Positions 45,446 through 55,789 of a stretch of 64,000 nucleotides of DNA are shown here, piece by piece. Below the pieces are notes generated by a model that saw nothing but the letters and a program-made list of their open reading frames with translations, did no database searches and had not been told where the DNA came from. Source of the stretch: JADZAI01 sp047602465 (lineage in GTDB: Bacteria > Pseudomonadota > Alphaproteobacteria > Micropepsales > Micropepsaceae); the NCBI GenBank assembly GCA_047602465.1, contig JASGHF010000001.1, positions 806,001 to 870,000 of the forward strand. Reading direction: 5' to 3'. Numbering within the stretch: position 1 is the first letter of the stretch; every line of letters starts with the position of its first letter. Both the position numbers and the translations under genes were made by a program.

Positions 45446-45892
45446 TTACTCACCGCAGGCGAAGGGGACGCCGCTGGTCATCGTGGACGCGCCGATGCTC
45501 GCCTTGATGGTGAGCGCGTTGCAACTGGCGTCCTCGACATAGATGCCGGTCGCGGCCGTACCGTCTGCGCCGATCAACAGGCCCTGAACCTTGCGGCTGG
45601 CGACGGGCTTGCCGTCATGGCCGGTGATCTCGACGTTCAGGACGGCGTCCTGAAAGGAGCCTGCCTCGGCCCTCACCGTGACGATGATGAGCGCGTCGCT
45701 GGCAGGGCCGGCCCCGCCTTCGCCGATGATGGTGTTCCAGAGCGTGACGCCGGAGCCTTCCGCGACGTTGTCGGACAGGGCGGCGGTGTCGGAGAGGAAG
45801 AGCTTCGCCTCGATCTTTTCGATGACCGGCTCGGCGGCCAGAGCGGGCGTGGCGGCGAGCGCGGCGAAGGCGGCAGCGGCGAAGAGGCGCAT
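45446..45892 (-). CDS. Hypothetical secreted protein
   Basis: Unrecognised exported protein of 148 residues. A signal peptide (RLFAAAAFAALAATPALA) is followed by a beta-rich mature part without transmembrane segments. Two cysteines near the C-terminus (in EDASCNALTI and PFACGE) are suitable for a disulfide. It lies between glmS and rpiA on the same strand, 28 bp after glmS, so it could be read as the last gene of glmU-glmS. Nothing in it suggests enzymatic activity. Confidence 0.75.
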   Translation of the reverse strand: MRLFAAAAFAALAATPALAAEPVIEKIEAKLFLSDTAALSDNVAEGSGVTLWNTIIGEGGAGPASDALIIVTVRAEAGSFQDAVLNVEITGHDGKPVASRKVQGLLIGADGTAATGIYVEDASCNALTIKASIGASTMTSGVPFACGE

Positions 45893-45920
45893 GGGGATCC
45901 CCGAAAGTTCGGGGACGAGG

Positions 45921-47744
<1,824 letters not shown>

Positions 47745-47749
47745 GTGCG

Positions 47750-49099
47750 TTAGTCCTTCTTGTCCTTGCGCGCCTTCATCATGGCGCGGAAGCGCGCGGC
47801 CCAGCCGGCCTTCTCGACCTGGGGCGGACGCGTGATGGCGAGGGCGTCAGGCGCGACGTCTTTGGTGATGACCGAGCCTGCGGCGGTGTTGGCGTTGCGG
47901 CCGACGGTGACCGGCGCGACCAGCGAGGCATTGGAGCCGATGAAGACGCCGTCCTCGATGGTGGTGCGGTATTTGAAGAAGCCGTCATAGTTGCAGGTGA
48001 TGGTGCCCGCGCCGATGTTCACGCCCGCGCCGAGCGAGGCGTCACCGATATAGGAGAGGTGGTTGACCTTGGTGCCTTTGCCCAAGGTCGCTTCCTTGAT
48101 CTCGCAGAAATTGCCGACATGCGTGTCTTCGCCCAGCACAGCGCCGGGACGGAGGCGCGCGAAGGGGCCGACCACGGCGCCGCGCGCAATGGTCACGCCT
48201 TCCAGATGGCTGAACGGTTTGATGGTGACGCCTTCGGCGATCTTCACGCCGGGGCCGAAAACGACATTCTGGCCGACGGAGGTGCCGGGCCCGATTTCCG
48301 TATCGGCGGCAAAATAGATGGTCGAGGGATCGGACAGCGTGACGCCGGCGGCCATGTGCGCGAGGCGGGCGCGGGCCTGGAACGCGGCCTCGGCCTCGGC
48401 GAGTTCGGCCTGGCTGTTAACGCCGAGGACTTCGCTGGCGTCGCCGGCGACGGCAGCGGCCTTCAATCCCTCGCCCACCGCGAGCGCGATGACATCTGTG
48501 AGATAGATCTCGTTCTTCGCGTTGTTGGAGCCGACCTTCGGGAGAAGACGGAACAGCGTTTCGGCATCGGCAGCCATGACGCCGGAATTGCAGAAGCCGA
48601 TGGCGGCCTCGTCCGGTGTCGCGTCTTTCGCCTCGACGATGCCGGTGAGCGAGCCGTCATCAGCGGTGACGAGGCGGCCATAGGGGCCGGGATAGGCCGG
48701 GTGGAAGCCGAGGACAGCGACGGAGGCGCCGGTGTCGCGCGCGGCGAGGACACGGCGCAGCGTTCCGACCGTGAGGAGCGGCGTGTCGGCATAAAGGATG
48801 AGGACATCGCCGGAGAAGCCCTTGAGGGCGTCGGCGGCGGCGAGGACGGCATGGCCGGTGCCGCGCTGTTCATGCTGGACCGCCGTGTCGGCAGGCGCTG
48901 CGGCCTTGGCGATGGCTTCGGCATCCGGGCGGGTCACGACGACGAGGCGCGCGGGTTCCAGCGCGCGGGCGGCGGTGAGGACGTGACCCAGCATGGTGCG
49001 GCCCGCGACAGGGTGCAGCACCTTCGGCAGAGGCGATTTCATGCGCGTGCCCTGTCCTGCGGCGAGGACAATCACGGCGAGCGGACGCGGAGCGGTCAA
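47750..49099 (-). CDS. glmU: bifunctional N-acetylglucosamine-1-P uridyltransferase / glucosamine-1-P acetyltransferase
   Basis: Makes UDP-GlcNAc. The 449 residues comprise an N-terminal nucleotidyltransferase with LAAGQGTRMKSPLPKVLHPVAG and a C-terminal left-handed beta-helix from about residue 245 with hexapeptide repeats. HLSYIGDASLGAGVNIGAGTITCNYDG holds acetyltransferase residues. The frame opens at a TTG (49099) with GAAGG seven bases upstream; there is no ATG before the conserved first strand. UDP-GlcNAc made here would also feed the sugar oxidoreductase/aminotransferase pair at 32.7-34.7 kb if that pair acts on it. Confidence 0.96.
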   Translation of the reverse strand: MTAPRPLAVIVLAAGQGTRMKSPLPKVLHPVAGRTMLGHVLTAARALEPARLVVVTRPDAEAIAKAAAPADTAVQHEQRGTGHAVLAAADALKGFSGDVLILYADTPLLTVGTLRRVLAARDTGASVAVLGFHPAYPGPYGRLVTADDGSLTGIVEAKDATPDEAAIGFCNSGVMAADAETLFRLLPKVGSNNAKNEIYLTDVIALAVGEGLKAAAVAGDASEVLGVNSQAELAEAEAAFQARARLAHMAAGVTLSDPSTIYFAADTEIGPGTSVGQNVVFGPGVKIAEGVTIKPFSHLEGVTIARGAVVGPFARLRPGAVLGEDTHVGNFCEIKEATLGKGTKVNHLSYIGDASLGAGVNIGAGTITCNYDGFFKYRTTIEDGVFIGSNASLVAPVTVGRNANTAAGSVITKDVAPDALAITRPPQVEKAGWAARFRAMMKARKDKKD

Positions 49100-49218
49100 A
49101 GCGGGGCCTTCGTTCGTCAGATCGCCGGATAGCGTAGGGGCCGCGCGTTAAGAAACTGACGATTTATTACGCCGGGTAATCCGCTGAAATTCCGGGAGAA
49201 TTGTGAGATGAAAGGGGC

Positions 49219-49905
49219 ATGAAACCTCTCTCGCTCGTTTTCGATCTCGACGGCACGCTGGTGGATACGGCGCCCGACCTGGCTGGCGCCATGAATGCGG
49301 TGCTGATCGCCAATGGCCGCCCGCCGGTGCCGCCGGCGGAAGTGCGGCATATGGTTGGGCGCGGGGCGCGGGCGCTGATCGAGCGCGGTTTCGAGGTGAC
49401 CGGCGGGGCAGTGGACCCGGCCGATATCGACCGGCATTTCGGCCATTTCATCGACTATTACGGCGCGCATGTCGCAGATGCCTCCGTGGCCTTTCCGGAG
49501 GTGCGGGAGGTGCTGACACGGCTGAAAGCGGCGGGTCACAGGCTGGGCGTCTGCACCAACAAGCCGGAGGCGCTGGCGGTTTCGCTGCTGGAGGCGCTGG
49601 ACCTGAAAGGGTTTTTCGGCGCGGTGCTGGGAGCCGATACGCTGGACGTGAAGAAACCTCATCCCCGGCATCTGAGCGAGACCGTGAGCCGGATCGGCGG
49701 GGACATGGCGCGGGCGGTGATGATCGGCGACAGCGAGGTCGACGCCGAAACCGCCCGGAATGCCGACGTTCCCTCAGTGATCTTCACCTTCGGCTATACC
49801 CAGTTCGACCCCAGAACGTTCGGGGCGGCGGCGCTGCTGGACGGGTATGACGCGCTGGAGGCGGCGCTGGCCGGGATCGCCGCCAAACTTGACACTGCGG
49901 CCTAA
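49219..49905 (+). CDS. gph: phosphoglycolate phosphatase (HAD family)
   Basis: Dephosphorylates 2-phosphoglycolate formed by DNA repair or photorespiration-like reactions. The 228 residues have motif I VFDLDGTLVDTAPDL, motif II CTNKPE, the lysine segment DVKKPHP and motif III MIGDSEVDAETARNA. The CTNKP spelling and the helical cap are typical of Gph. It is divergent from glmU and lies just before a tRNA gene. Confidence 0.88.
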   Translation: MKPLSLVFDLDGTLVDTAPDLAGAMNAVLIANGRPPVPPAEVRHMVGRGARALIERGFEVTGGAVDPADIDRHFGHFIDYYGAHVADASVAFPEVREVLTRLKAAGHRLGVCTNKPEALAVSLLEALDLKGFFGAVLGADTLDVKKPHPRHLSETVSRIGGDMARAVMIGDSEVDAETARNADVPSVIFTFGYTQFDPRTFGAAALLDGYDALEAALAGIAAKLDTAA

Positions 49906-49938
49906 GGCCGACTATTCCCCCGCCCTCCGCAATGGTTG

Positions 49939-50013
49939 GGGCGATTAGCTCAGCGGGAGAGCACTCCCTTCACACGGGAGGGGTCGCTGGTTCAATCCCA
50001 GCATCGCCCACCA
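49939..50013 (+). tRNA. tRNA-Val (CAC)
   Basis: A complete cloverleaf of 75 bases. The acceptor stem is GGGCGAT with ATCGCCC. The D arm carries TAGCTCAGCGGGAGAGCA. The anticodon stem is CTCCC/GGGAG (49964-49968 and 49976-49980) with loop TTCACAC, so the anticodon is CAC. The T arm contains GGTTCAATCCC. The 3' CCA is encoded. The gene follows gph by 33 bp and reads the valine codon GTG. Confidence 0.97.
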
Positions 50014-50032
50014 TTTCCAATCCATTGAAACG

Positions 50033-50533
50033 CTAGCGGCCGCCTTCGGCGATGCCGCGGTCGCGCATGAGATCGCCAAGGCGCTGGCCGTTCAGGCGGC
50101 AGGTCGCGATGATGCGATCATAGCTGGTGCAGCGGTTCGCATTGCGCGCGCCCTCGCAGGGCGTGCATTGGAGCGACTGCCCGTAGGCGATGTCGTGCAG
50201 GGCCTGTTTCGCCTCGCGGCCGCCGGGCTGGTTCAGTTCAGGCGCGTTGAAGTCGCCAAGGCGGATTTCGTGCCCGGTTTCCAGGACAAGGCCATCGCCA
50301 TCGACGATGCCGACGGCTCGGGCGGCGATGAGCGCCGGGGTGGCGGGCGCGGATTGCGTTGCGGGAACTGACGCGGGCGGCGCGGACCGGAAGACGGCGT
50401 CAAAGGCGCCGCGCTGCCAGGCGAAGGCCGCCAGCAAAACGAGAATCGCAAAGGGAAGCGCGAAGTTACTGCGCGACCGGCGGCGGGGCCGGAGGAAGCT
50501 CGCAGCGGGGGCGCGGCGGAGATAACGGGCCAT
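50033..50533 (-). CDS. Membrane-anchored thermonuclease-like (SNase domain) protein
   Basis: Protein of 166 residues with a basic cytoplasmic N-terminus (RRAPAASFLRPRRRSRS), one membrane helix (about 24-41), an Ala/Pro-rich linker and an SNase-fold domain. IVDGDGLVLETGHEIRLGDFNAPELN matches the substrate loop of the family, and GGREAKQALHDIAYG the following helix. Four Cys in the CTPCEGARNANRCTSYDRIIATC region could bind metal or form disulfides. Nuclease activity is uncertain. Confidence 0.78.
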   Translation of the reverse strand: MARYLRRAPAASFLRPRRRSRSNFALPFAILVLLAAFAWQRGAFDAVFRSAPPASVPATQSAPATPALIAARAVGIVDGDGLVLETGHEIRLGDFNAPELNQPGGREAKQALHDIAYGQSLQCTPCEGARNANRCTSYDRIIATCRLNGQRLGDLMRDRGIAEGGR

Positions 50534-50697
50534 TCCCTAAAGGTGGGCGGCAGTCGTTAAAGAGCGCTCAATTACGAAACGGAAAGGCTAACGGCTCCGG
50601 AACCGTGACGGGGCCGCGACGTTTTTACCCTGTTCCCTTTCTTGTGCAGTGCATCATCATGTCGTCCGCGCTCAGTCTCGTCCGGAGCCAACCCGCC

Positions 50698-51558
50698 ATG
50701 CGTATCAAGATCGGGTGTGAACTCGGCCTCTACGTGCCGGTCGCTACGCCTATGATCTCAATGCTGAGCGTGCATCCTTCGCGGGTGGCCGATCTTGAGC
50801 GCGCGGACGAGTTGTTCGTGAAGCCGGACATTCCGGTCACTCGATATCGCGACGGGTTCGGGAACTGGTGCAGCCGGATGATCCTGCCCGCGGGCGAGAC
50901 CCGGCTGGGCATGTCGAACGTCATCGCCAATTCAGGCCTGCCGGATGCCTGGGACAGAACGGCTGTGCAGGACCGGGTGGAAGCCCTGCCCGACCAGGTG
51001 ATCGAGTATCTGCTGCCCAGCCGGTTCTGCGAGTCCGACCTGTTGATGCAGGAAGCCTGGAGCCTGTTCGGCGGCATCACCGGCGGCTGGGAGCGCGTGC
51101 AGGCGATCTGCGACCATGCCAATGGGCGGCTGACCTTCGACTATCCGACGGCGCGGCCGACCCGCACGGCGGCGGAGGCCAATAACGAGCGGATCGGCGT
51201 CTGCCGCGACTTCACCCATCTCGCCATTGCGCTGTGCCGCGCGATGAACCTGCCCGCGCAGTATTGCACCGGCCTCATCAGCGATATCGGGCAAAAGCCG
51301 CCTTATGCCTCGATGGATTTCGCGGCGTGGATGCGCGTGTTCATCGGCGGGCGCTGGTGGGATTTCGACCCGCGCAACAACCGGCCGATGACCGGGCGCG
51401 TCCTCTTCGCGCTTGGGCGCGATGCGGCGGACGTGCCGCTGACGCACACCTTCGGGTGGCACAACCTCACGCATTTCAAGACCTGGTGCGAGGAGGCCGG
51501 CGGCGATCCGGCGATGGCGCAGGCGCCGGAGACGAGTTTCGGGCGACCTACGGATTAG
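50698..51558 (+). CDS. Transglutaminase-like protease family protein
   Basis: A 286-residue protein: an N-terminal beta-rich region (about 1-100), then a transglutaminase-like core. The catalytic Cys is in ERIGVCRDFTHLAIALCRA (about residue 168). The Asp is in WWDFDPRNNRP. The usual catalytic His position, HAW in most members, reads as FAAW here. The ATG at 50698 has GGAG nine bases upstream; an earlier in-frame ATG adds a non-conserved lead. The stop overlaps that of the convergent GNAT gene by 4 bp. No peptide-ligase partner is adjacent. Confidence 0.85.
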   Translation: MRIKIGCELGLYVPVATPMISMLSVHPSRVADLERADELFVKPDIPVTRYRDGFGNWCSRMILPAGETRLGMSNVIANSGLPDAWDRTAVQDRVEALPDQVIEYLLPSRFCESDLLMQEAWSLFGGITGGWERVQAICDHANGRLTFDYPTARPTRTAAEANNERIGVCRDFTHLAIALCRAMNLPAQYCTGLISDIGQKPPYASMDFAAWMRVFIGGRWWDFDPRNNRPMTGRVLFALGRDAADVPLTHTFGWHNLTHFKTWCEEAGGDPAMAQAPETSFGRPTD

Positions 51559-52133
51559 GCCAGGCGCGCGTCGAGGCCGGACTTCACCCTCGGCCAGTCG
51601 TCCGGCGTGATGCTGAACCAGACGCTGTGACGGATATGACCATCGGGGAGGATCATGTGGTTGCGATGGATGCCCTCCTCCACCGCGCCGAGCTTTTTCA
51701 TGGCGGCCCAGGAGCGGGCATTGCGGCTGTCGAGTTTGAACTCGACCCGGTTCCAGCCCAGCGTATCGAGGGCATGACCGACCAGCAGGCGCTTGGCGGC
51801 GGGATTGGTGCGTCCGCCCTGAAACGGCTTGGCGTACCAGGTGGAGCCGATCTCCAGACGCTTGTGCGCCGGAACGATGGCGAGATAGGCGGACGAGCCG
51901 GCGATCTGGCCGCTCGCCTTGTCGATGATGACGAAGGCGCAGTCGCGGCCCGCCGCCGTTTCGGCCAGGTAGTGGTCGAAATAGCGGTCGAAGGTCGCCG
52001 CGTGCTGGTTCAGGACATGGAAGCGCCAGACGTCCGGATCGGCGCCCGCAGCGCGGAGCGGCTCACGGTGACGTTCCGTAAAGGGCTCGAGGCGCAGGAT
52101 TTCGTCCTGCAGAACGGGGGCGAAAACGGTCAT
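51555..52133 (-). CDS. GNAT family N-acetyltransferase (RimJ/RimL-like)
   Basis: Acetyl-CoA-dependent N-acetyltransferase of 192 residues. It begins LRLEPFTERHREPLRAA, continues with the conserved LEIGSTWYAKPFQGGRTNPAAKRLLVGHA, where the GGRTN loop sits at the acetyl-CoA pyrophosphate site. It ends with RNARSWAAMKKLGAVEEG, the motif B helix typical of RimL-type ribosomal-protein acetyltransferases. The target is unknown. The ATG at 52133 is preferred over the longer frame reaching 52463. Confidence 0.88.
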   Translation of the reverse strand: MTVFAPVLQDEILRLEPFTERHREPLRAAGADPDVWRFHVLNQHAATFDRYFDHYLAETAAGRDCAFVIIDKASGQIAGSSAYLAIVPAHKRLEIGSTWYAKPFQGGRTNPAAKRLLVGHALDTLGWNRVEFKLDSRNARSWAAMKKLGAVEEGIHRNHMILPDGHIRHSVWFSITPDDWPRVKSGLDARLA

Positions 52134-52205
52134 GCGCGCCTCATATGACAAAAGCTTCAGAGGCGCAGCCCCGCCGGGGCCTTGCCGGGCGCGTCCAAGC
52201 AGCGC

Positions 52206-52862
52206 ATGTCTAACCCCATGAGCGCACGGGCCATTTCCCGCAACGAGTATGTGGCCGACATGGCCGTGCATGCCGCAGGCATCGCGTTCGCGATTTCGGC
52301 GGGCGCGGTGCTGGTCGTGATGGCTGGTGTCCTGGGCCGCGCGACGCCGATCGTCACCGCCTCGATCTATACGTTCGGGCTGCTGCTGACCTGGACGGCC
52401 TCGCTGCTCTACAATGCGATCCGGCCGGTGAAGCCGACATCCTGGCTGCGCCGGTTCGACCATGCGTCGATCTTCATCATGATCGCGGGGTCATGCACGC
52501 CATTCGCCCTGATGGGCGCGCCGGGCTGGCGGATCGTGGCGGTGAGCGTGTTGTGGACGTTCGCGCTGGTGGCAGCGGGCATCAAGCTGTTCCAGCCCGG
52601 CCGGTACGAGAAGCTGATGATCTGGATGTACCTGGCGCTTGGCTGGGGCGGCGCAGCGATTCTCGCCGGCGTGATCGCCGATCTGCCCACGGCGTCGGCG
52701 ATCCTGCTGGGCATGGGCGGCGTACTCTACAGCGTGGGCGTGATCTTCCACGTGTGGGACAGCCTGCGCTACCAGAACGCGGTGTGGCACGCCTTCGTGC
52801 TGGCGGCGGCGGTGTGCCACTACGTCTCGATCATGAGCGGTGTGGTGCTGAACGGGGCCTAG
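52206..52862 (+). CDS. Hemolysin III family membrane protein (adiponectin receptor-like)
   Basis: Seven-helix inner-membrane protein of about 218 residues. It has the family signature of metal-binding histidines: FDHASIFIMIAGSCTPF after helix 2, and HVWDSLRYQNAVWHAFVLAAAVCHY at the C-terminus, so a zinc-dependent lipid hydrolase role like other PAQR/CREST members is possible. ATG codons at 52206 and 52218 are both plausible starts with weak ribosome sites. It converges on the hydrolase gene, sharing a CTAG in which both strands read TAG. Confidence 0.88.
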   Translation: MSNPMSARAISRNEYVADMAVHAAGIAFAISAGAVLVVMAGVLGRATPIVTASIYTFGLLLTWTASLLYNAIRPVKPTSWLRRFDHASIFIMIAGSCTPFALMGAPGWRIVAVSVLWTFALVAAGIKLFQPGRYEKLMIWMYLALGWGGAAILAGVIADLPTASAILLGMGGVLYSVGVIFHVWDSLRYQNAVWHAFVLAAAVCHYVSIMSGVVLNGA

Positions 52863-53870
52863 TTCGTCGCCTCGGCGGTCGTCGCCGCCGGCTTGCCCCA
52901 CACTTTTCCTTCGATGAAGGCCTGTCGCGGGAATTCAAAGCCCGAAGGCAACGGCCCGTTGGTGCGGTCGATGAAGGCAAGCACATCCGTCCAGACGACC
53001 TGGCGCTGCTTGTCGCGCATGAGCAGGTGGTAGCCATTGGGATAGAGCGCGATGCGCGGGGCGGGATCGAGCTTCTCCACCAGTTTCTGGATCGGCCAGC
53101 GCGGGACGATCTCGTCCTTCTCGCCGTAGAGCAGCAGAATCGGCGCCTTCACCTTGGGCGCGTTCTTGATCGCCTGATCCATGAGGCCGACGAGGCCGTA
53201 CACGGCGTCGGTACGGGTCGGCTTGATGACCAGAGGGTCGGCGCCGAGATCGCGCAGCGCGTCGATATTGTCGGACGGATGGATGGTGAGGCCGCTGCCC
53301 GTCACGCGCTTTGCGGGAAGCGTGTGCGAGACGATCCAGAGCGCGGAGCGGTACCAGAAATTCATCGTCGACCAGCCCCAGACGGCGGGCGCGACGAGGA
53401 TGATGCCGTCGGCCTGAGGCGCGTCCGGCTGCGACATGCCGGCGAGGACGACCGCGCCGCCCATGCTCTCGCCGAGAATATAGAGCGGGACGCCCGGATG
53501 ACGGGCGCGCACGGCGGCGGTGAAATCGCGGAAGTCGCCGGTCATCGAAGTCGGCGCCCGACCAGAGGCCGGTATTGGGCGAGCGGCCGAAGCCGCGCTG
53601 ATCGACCGCATAAGTGGCGATGCCCTGCTCCGTCCACCAGGCCGCTGGGCCACGGATGAAGCGGGCGTAGTCGTTCATGCCGTGAAAGGCGACGATGACC
53701 GCGCGGGGTTTCTCCACCGGCCAGGACGAGACGCCGAGCGTGAGGCCGTCGGCGGTGGTGAAGGTTTCCTTTTCCGGATTCGTGACATCCAGGCGCGGCG
53801 CGGTGATGTCAGGCCCGCGCTGTACGACGAAAGGCGTGCAGCCGGACGCCGCGAGCGCGACAGCCAGCAT
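52859..53870 (-). CDS. Alpha/beta hydrolase (monoacylglycerol lipase-like lipoprotein); frame broken by a 1-base insertion
   Basis: Serine hydrolase with the nucleophile elbow LYILGESMGGAVVLAG. The N-terminal part contains the lipobox LAASGC, VIVAFHGMNDYARF and YAVDQRGFGRSPN. It changes frame at about 53548 after GLWSGAD and continues as MTGDFRDFTAAVRARH. Deleting one base restores about 336 residues. The N-terminus may begin upstream at a CTG (53900) or ATT codon, which would give the lipoprotein signal a normal basic end, RFRILLLPAMLAVAL; ATG 53870 gives an unusually short one. A consensus error is likely. Confidence 0.82.
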
Positions 53871-53990
53871 GGCGGGGAGAAGCAGGATGCGAAAACGCAG
53901 AATTCAATTCGTGGTCACCTCACCGGCCGCGATTCTGTTCGCGGCGCGGCGTCTTAAACGCGGAAATTGCGACGTGAATTTGTCGCCCCG

Positions 53991-55784
53991 TCACGCGGCC
54001 TTTGCCGCGATGTCGGACGGAACCGGGATGGGAAACTCCAGCAGCATCTGCGCGTAGGCCTTGCCCTGCGGATCGTTGGCGAGGCTGGCGATGCCGCCAC
54101 CGCCCAGCGCCTCGTGCAGCAGGAAGTTGAGGCCGGCGATGCCCGGAAGATCAAAGCGCTCGACCTTCCCTGCCCCGCCCTTGAACTTGTGGCGCATCCA
54201 GTGGCCGACAGCCTCCGGCGTCAGCGCGGCGCGGATATAGGGCAGCCAGGCCGGATCGCGGGCCATGACGCCGATATTGGAATTGTCGCCTTTGTCGCCC
54301 GAGCGCGCCCAGGCTAGGCGGATAAGCGGCACGGTTTCCGGGAAGGACGGCGTGGCCGTGAGCGCAGTGCGCGGACGCACGATGGCGGCGGGATCAAAGC
54401 CACCATGGGTTTCGACGAAGACCGGAATCAACTCGCCGTTCACATGGACGTGGACCGGGACTTCGGATTTCGGCACCAGCGTGGAGAAGTGGCGGACGAC
54501 GGGCGAGGGTTTCGCGCGCGCGCCGCCATAGCCGGTGATGCCGGGCGCGAAGGAGGTGCCGGACGAGGTGAGTTCGCGGATCATCACCTCAAGCGGAGCG
54601 CGGCTGGGATGTTTGGCGGCGAGCTTGAGGCTGGCCTCGCGCGAGCCGACATCGCGCTTGTGAGGGCCGTAGCTGTCTTCATCGCCCAGCACCTCGATGC
54701 TGGTTTCCGTGAACGGCCCCCAGTTGCGCTGGCGCATGATGGTGTCCATGCGAGCGAGGACGCTTTCGCCGATGCGGCGCACTTTCTTCGCCGCATCGAT
54801 GCCGGCAAGCGCCAGCATGGAGGTGACGCGCCAGCCATCCTCCCACGTCACTGAGACCTTGTAGGTGGGCGTCGGGGCGTAGCCCTTGATGTTGGCGACG
54901 GCGACGCGGTCTTTCCCCTGCTGGGTCAGGGTGACTTCAGAGAAGTCGCAGACCACGTCGGGGAGCATGTAGGCCTGTGGATCGCCGATTTCGTAGAGCA
55001 TCTGCTCGCCAACCGTGCCGGGCGTGACGAGGCCGCCCGTGCCTTCGGGTTTGGTCGCGACGAAGGAGCCATCGGGCGATATCTCGGCGATGGCGTAGCC
55101 GATATTTTCCCAGCCGGGGACTTTCTCCCAATCCGTGAAAATACCGCCGCAGGCCTGCGCGCCGCATTCGACGATGTGACCGGCGAGCGAGCCGCCGGCG
55201 AGCTTGTCGTAGTCGTGCGGCGTCCAGCCGAATTCGTGGATGCAGGCGCCGAGCGTCACCGCGCTGTCGACGCAGCGGCCGGTGACGACGATGTCCGCGC
55301 CCGCCGCCAGCGCCGCTGCGACGGGGAAGCCGCCGAGATAGGCATTCATGGTGAGCGGATTTTCCGGGAGCGGCGCGCCCGTGAACATCTCGGTAAGGCC
55401 AAGGGCCTTCCATTTATCGAGCTGCGGGCGGATGTCGTCGCCTTCCACCCAGGCGACCTTCAGATCGACGCCCTGCTTCGCCAGCAGAGCTTCCAGCGCT
55501 GCGGCGCAGCTGCGCGGATTGAGGCCGCCGGCATTGGCGATGACCTTGATCTTCTTCGCCGCCACGTCGCGCGCGATGCCGGCCATCGTAACGGTGACGA
55601 AGTCGATCGCGTAGCCCGCGTTCGCGTCCTTCATCATGGCGCGGGCCATGATCGACATTGTGATTTCCGACAGATAGTCGAAGACCAGATAGTCGATGTC
55701 GCCCTTTTCGATCAGCTGGGGCGCGGCGATGTAGCTGTCGCCCCAGAAGCCGGAGGCGCAGCCGATGCGGATGGTCTTGCCCAT
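53991..55784 (-). CDS. AtuA family protein (DUF1446, acyclic terpene utilisation-like)
   Basis: A 597-residue protein with the AtuA signature: an N-terminal GCASGFWGDSYIAAPQL, then VTVTMAGIARDV, IANAGGLNPRSCA, and IVVTGRCVDSAVTLG. A separate C-terminal region of about 110 residues begins at PLIRLAWARSGDKGDNSNIGV. AtuA is required for citronellol and geraniol use in Pseudomonas but its reaction is unknown. It follows an acyl-CoA dehydrogenase with a 5-bp gap, forming a two-gene unit. The biotin carboxylase and isohexenyl-glutaconyl-CoA hydratase of the full Atu pathway are not in the window. Confidence 0.88.
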   Translation of the reverse strand: MGKTIRIGCASGFWGDSYIAAPQLIEKGDIDYLVFDYLSEITMSIMARAMMKDANAGYAIDFVTVTMAGIARDVAAKKIKVIANAGGLNPRSCAAALEALLAKQGVDLKVAWVEGDDIRPQLDKWKALGLTEMFTGAPLPENPLTMNAYLGGFPVAAALAAGADIVVTGRCVDSAVTLGACIHEFGWTPHDYDKLAGGSLAGHIVECGAQACGGIFTDWEKVPGWENIGYAIAEISPDGSFVATKPEGTGGLVTPGTVGEQMLYEIGDPQAYMLPDVVCDFSEVTLTQQGKDRVAVANIKGYAPTPTYKVSVTWEDGWRVTSMLALAGIDAAKKVRRIGESVLARMDTIMRQRNWGPFTETSIEVLGDEDSYGPHKRDVGSREASLKLAAKHPSRAPLEVMIRELTSSGTSFAPGITGYGGARAKPSPVVRHFSTLVPKSEVPVHVHVNGELIPVFVETHGGFDPAAIVRPRTALTATPSFPETVPLIRLAWARSGDKGDNSNIGVMARDPAWLPYIRAALTPEAVGHWMRHKFKGGAGKVERFDLPGIAGLNFLLHEALGGGGIASLANDPQGKAYAQMLLEFPIPVPSDIAAKAA

Positions 55785-55789
55785 GGCGA

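Noticed and set aside
47745..47760. glmS ribozyme
   Set aside because: glmS begins 5 bp after the glmU stop, leaving no room for a ribozyme leader.
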